The notes beneath the pieces are model-generated. The model searched no databases. It saw nothing but the letters and a program-made list of their open reading frames with translations, and was not told the DNA's origin. Source: Tribonema minus (lineage: Eukaryota; Sar; Xanthophyceae; Tribonematales; Tribonemataceae). From it: a stretch of 64,000 bases of DNA. The stretch covers positions 620,001 through 684,000 of the forward strand of contig JAFCMP010000101.1 in assembly GCA_017506865.1 (NCBI GenBank). The letters are read 5' to 3'. Of this stretch, positions 61,801-64,000 are shown piece after piece. Position numbers and translations under genes: made by a program. The first letter of the stretch is position 1, and each line of letters starts with the position of its first letter.

Positions 61801-62500
61801 GTAAGGCAAACGCCGCACGTTGTCTGAGTCACCAATGCATGAAACGATTGTCCCACACTGCATGGGAGTTCGACTCAGGCTGGGCTGGCAAGAGGGTCAC
61901 CACTGGATGCGAATGCGAGCACAGGCACGGAGAGCGCGTGGCAGCTGCGTGCGACATTATTGTGCTTGATCGGATGCGCATCCACCAAATGTGGACGCGG
62001 ACACGAAACTGCAGCGCCCTGACGTTACAGGTGTCTGTGGCCGCTGCCAGTGAATTTCTGCCATGCCTGTACTGGTTCGTGTGCTGACAGCAGCTGCTTC
62101 GGGTGCTTGCACAAATCTTCTTGCAGCCTGTCAGTAAGTCAGCGCTCGATATCTGCAACACGGCTTTGGCTACATGTATGCAGCTGTCCATCAGATGTGT
62201 GTGCGAGCAGAAGCCATGTCAAATGCAGTCTCCACTTGTGCTCACGGCAGCAGGGAGAGTTTGCTGCGAGTGACACAGCTTACACACCAAGTGCCGACCA
62301 GTAGCTGCGCAGCTGCTGACATGATGCAGCTAGGGCCTGCCGTAATTTTTGGAATGGAGGTCTGCTTCTGCGGTGGTGGTGAAAGAGGTCGGGTGATGAA
62401 GCATCACGCGAATGTTGAGTGGCTGCCATTGCTTTGGAGGCGATATCGCATATATATATGCTTGACAGGCAGTCCGCAGCGGCCGCATTGTGTTGCCACA
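58890..62500. repeat. Segmental duplication, unit B
   Basis: This is the counterpart of 54,329-58,260, offset by about 4.2-4.6 kb, in the same orientation. It carries the degraded ankyrin-like copy and matching flanks: ACCTGCAAAGAGCTCCAGCTGCC against ACCTGCCAAGAGCTCCGCC in unit A, and the downstream TTGCACAAATCTTCTTGCAG block. Confidence 0.8.
59613..61087 (-). pseudogene. Ankyrin-like repeat pseudogene (unit B)
   Basis: This paralogue of 55,267-56,833 has the same MDERRVIKSKAAAD start and repeats such as GHLELLQWARANGCPWDETTC. It is broken in at least three places. TGG is changed to TGA after GHLEVLQ near 60,626. A frameshift follows CPWN near 60,430-60,450, and another follows CPWRPSTFHDT near 60,240-60,260. 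The 3' third (60,235-59,613) remains open with about seven repeats. The start region is well conserved relative to unit A, so the decay is probably recent. Translation would end soon after residue 155. Confidence 0.8.
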
Positions 62501-64000
62501 CGGTGAAATGGCAGCAATGGCACATTGTCAAACAGTAACAACAATGACACCAGCAGCAGTAACGTGAGTGGGGTGGTAATAACATGTGCAAGAGCGACAG
62601 GAATGCAAGTGCGGCAGCATCAAGACTTCAGCTGCAGCAGTGGGTGATGCAGGCAGCAGGCGGCCAAGGCAGCAGCATCAATCATGTGCACGGCCGCATG
62701 TAGGGACGCACAAAAATTGCCGTGACGGTTGCGGTGTGCGCATGTTTATTGTCATATAGATGCTGCTATGATGTGTGCTGTAAGACCCTTGCGCTGCTCT
62801 GTCCTGCTCTGCTTGGCTTTGCAGCTGGGATCACGCAGCGGATACTGAGTGCACGTGATTCAACCTTCATGCACAACATCTACATGATAGTGCACACAGG
62901 AAGCATACACAACATCTACATGATAGTGTACACAGTAAGAAGGTGGTACGGCGTAAAACAGTCAGTGCTAATCGTTGAGTTTTTGCAGAACACAGCTGCC
63001 GCTAGCCTGAGAGTTGATGAAGAATAACACGCCCATGCCTGAAGACATTGACATGGTTTGTGCATGCAGCCATCCTAATGGCCATGAATGCACCAGGCCT
63101 TTCTATGGCCACGCTGTCTGCAGGCATATATAGCAACCACCAGGAGGTCGCTGACATTCGGGGGGTTGTTTAAAAATATACCTTGCAGAAACCACAACGC
63201 TTTCACTGGGAAAGAATTCGAAGTGCATCGCCAGATCATATATGTGGTGACTTCACTTGCATGTAATGTACTAAAGCAGGCTTTGTCGTGGTCACGCAGC
63301 GCATTTGGTTTACACGTTTCAACGTGCATGATGCAGCACGGCTGACGGCGGCAGCGGCGGCGGCGGCAACGGCGGCTGCGGCGGCGGCTGCGTTGGCACA
63401 CCACCCTGCACGGTCGTACGCTCCTTCAATCGGTGGTAAGGCGCACAACAGTTAGCGCTACTTGCTTTGCTTCAGCACACAGATTTGCACAAACAGGCCC
63501 ATGCCTGAAGAGCATCTGTTCGCTGACACTCGTGCTGGTGTTTGACGGTTCCATGCAGAAACCACAGCATACCATTGTGAGGGGAGAGCTTGGCCTGGGT
63601 TTAACTTACATTTTTGTCCTGCATGCATTTGATTGAGAAACATATGCCAAGCTGACCTCCTGGCAAAGTACGGGTCTCAGCGATGCGCAGCTGCAGCTGT
63701 CCGTGCGACATGTGTGGTGGCGGTCGCGGTTGCTTAGGCTGCAGCAAACATTTCATATCTGCTGACCAAGAAGGACGAAGGCTGCAGTGAGCATGACGCA
63801 GAGAAGAAGCGTGTACAGGCCATTGCAACATTGCTTCAAATTGCCTTGGCCAATGCGGCGCGAGGAATCAGCAATGCGGTGGCTGCAGTGCAGTCCGTGA
63901 ATGATACCGAACAGACATAATTTGCACCGATGATGGCATGTGGTACACGAACTGGAATGTGAAGAACAGCACCACATGTCATTATTGATGCAAAAAAAGT
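62501..64000. other. Right end of window, no gene recognised
   Basis: It holds a 36-bp tandem duplication (62,867-62,937, CACAACATCTACATGATAGTG twice) and a GGC/GCN trinucleotide-rich patch (63,345-63,395). A diverged duplicated block containing CCCATGCCTGAAGA occurs at about 63,032 and 63,500. Small ORFs lack domains or plausible exon structure. Confidence 0.5.

Overview
The window is eukaryotic nuclear DNA, probably from a stramenopile (heterokont) alga. The evidence is intron-rich genes, a host AMPK gamma subunit, a TTAGGG (not TTTAGGG) interstitial telomere-like tract, and two ankyrin-like proteins built on a GHLEVLQWLRANGCPWDE-type repeat, a style I associate with brown-algal and xanthophyte genomes. 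The species is an inference, not something the sequence proves.

Bases 1 to about 28,290 are transposon-derived. A non-LTR retrotransposon (LINE) lies on the minus strand with ORF1 at 28,111-25,619 and ORF2 starting at 25,585. Its ORF2 is split by a 22.3 kb LTR-retrotransposon complex (308-22,631), bounded by apparently identical 208-bp LTRs and a 4-bp AGGG target duplication. The rest of the LINE ORF2 is at 307-1 and runs off the left edge. The LTR element is a Ty3/gypsy chromovirus whose polyprotein carries a complete cytosine-C5 DNA methyltransferase between the protease and the reverse transcriptase. The complex holds two nearly identical polyprotein copies head to head (14,347-7,304 minus and 14,925-22,241 plus). 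The inner, inverted copy is circularly permuted (pol, then LTR, then gag). In the outer copy gag and pol share one frame, separated by a single TAG.

Bases 28,300-53,521 hold three host genes, all on the plus strand. The first is an AAGAB/p34-type adaptin-binding GTPase-like protein in 9 exons (28,300-33,718). The second is an AMPK/SNF4 gamma subunit with four CBS motifs in 8 exons (34,471-40,122). The third is a long low-complexity and coiled-coil gene, tentatively FSIP1-like, in about 16 exons (40,466-53,521). Exon phases agree through the first two genes and all but one junction of the third. Several introns appear to be GC-AG. Many exon/intron borders carry decayed tandem copies of themselves.

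Bases 54,300-62,500 are a tandem segmental duplication with a unit of about 4.3-4.5 kb. Each unit carries a minus-strand ankyrin-like repeat gene. The 55,267-56,833 copy has one frameshift in a G-run, and the 59,613-61,087 copy has a nonsense codon and at least two frameshifts. I see no convincing gene in 62,500-64,000.

The item that most deserves follow-up is the methyltransferase-bearing chromovirus. It encodes its own means of writing DNA methylation together with a chromodomain for chromatin targeting.
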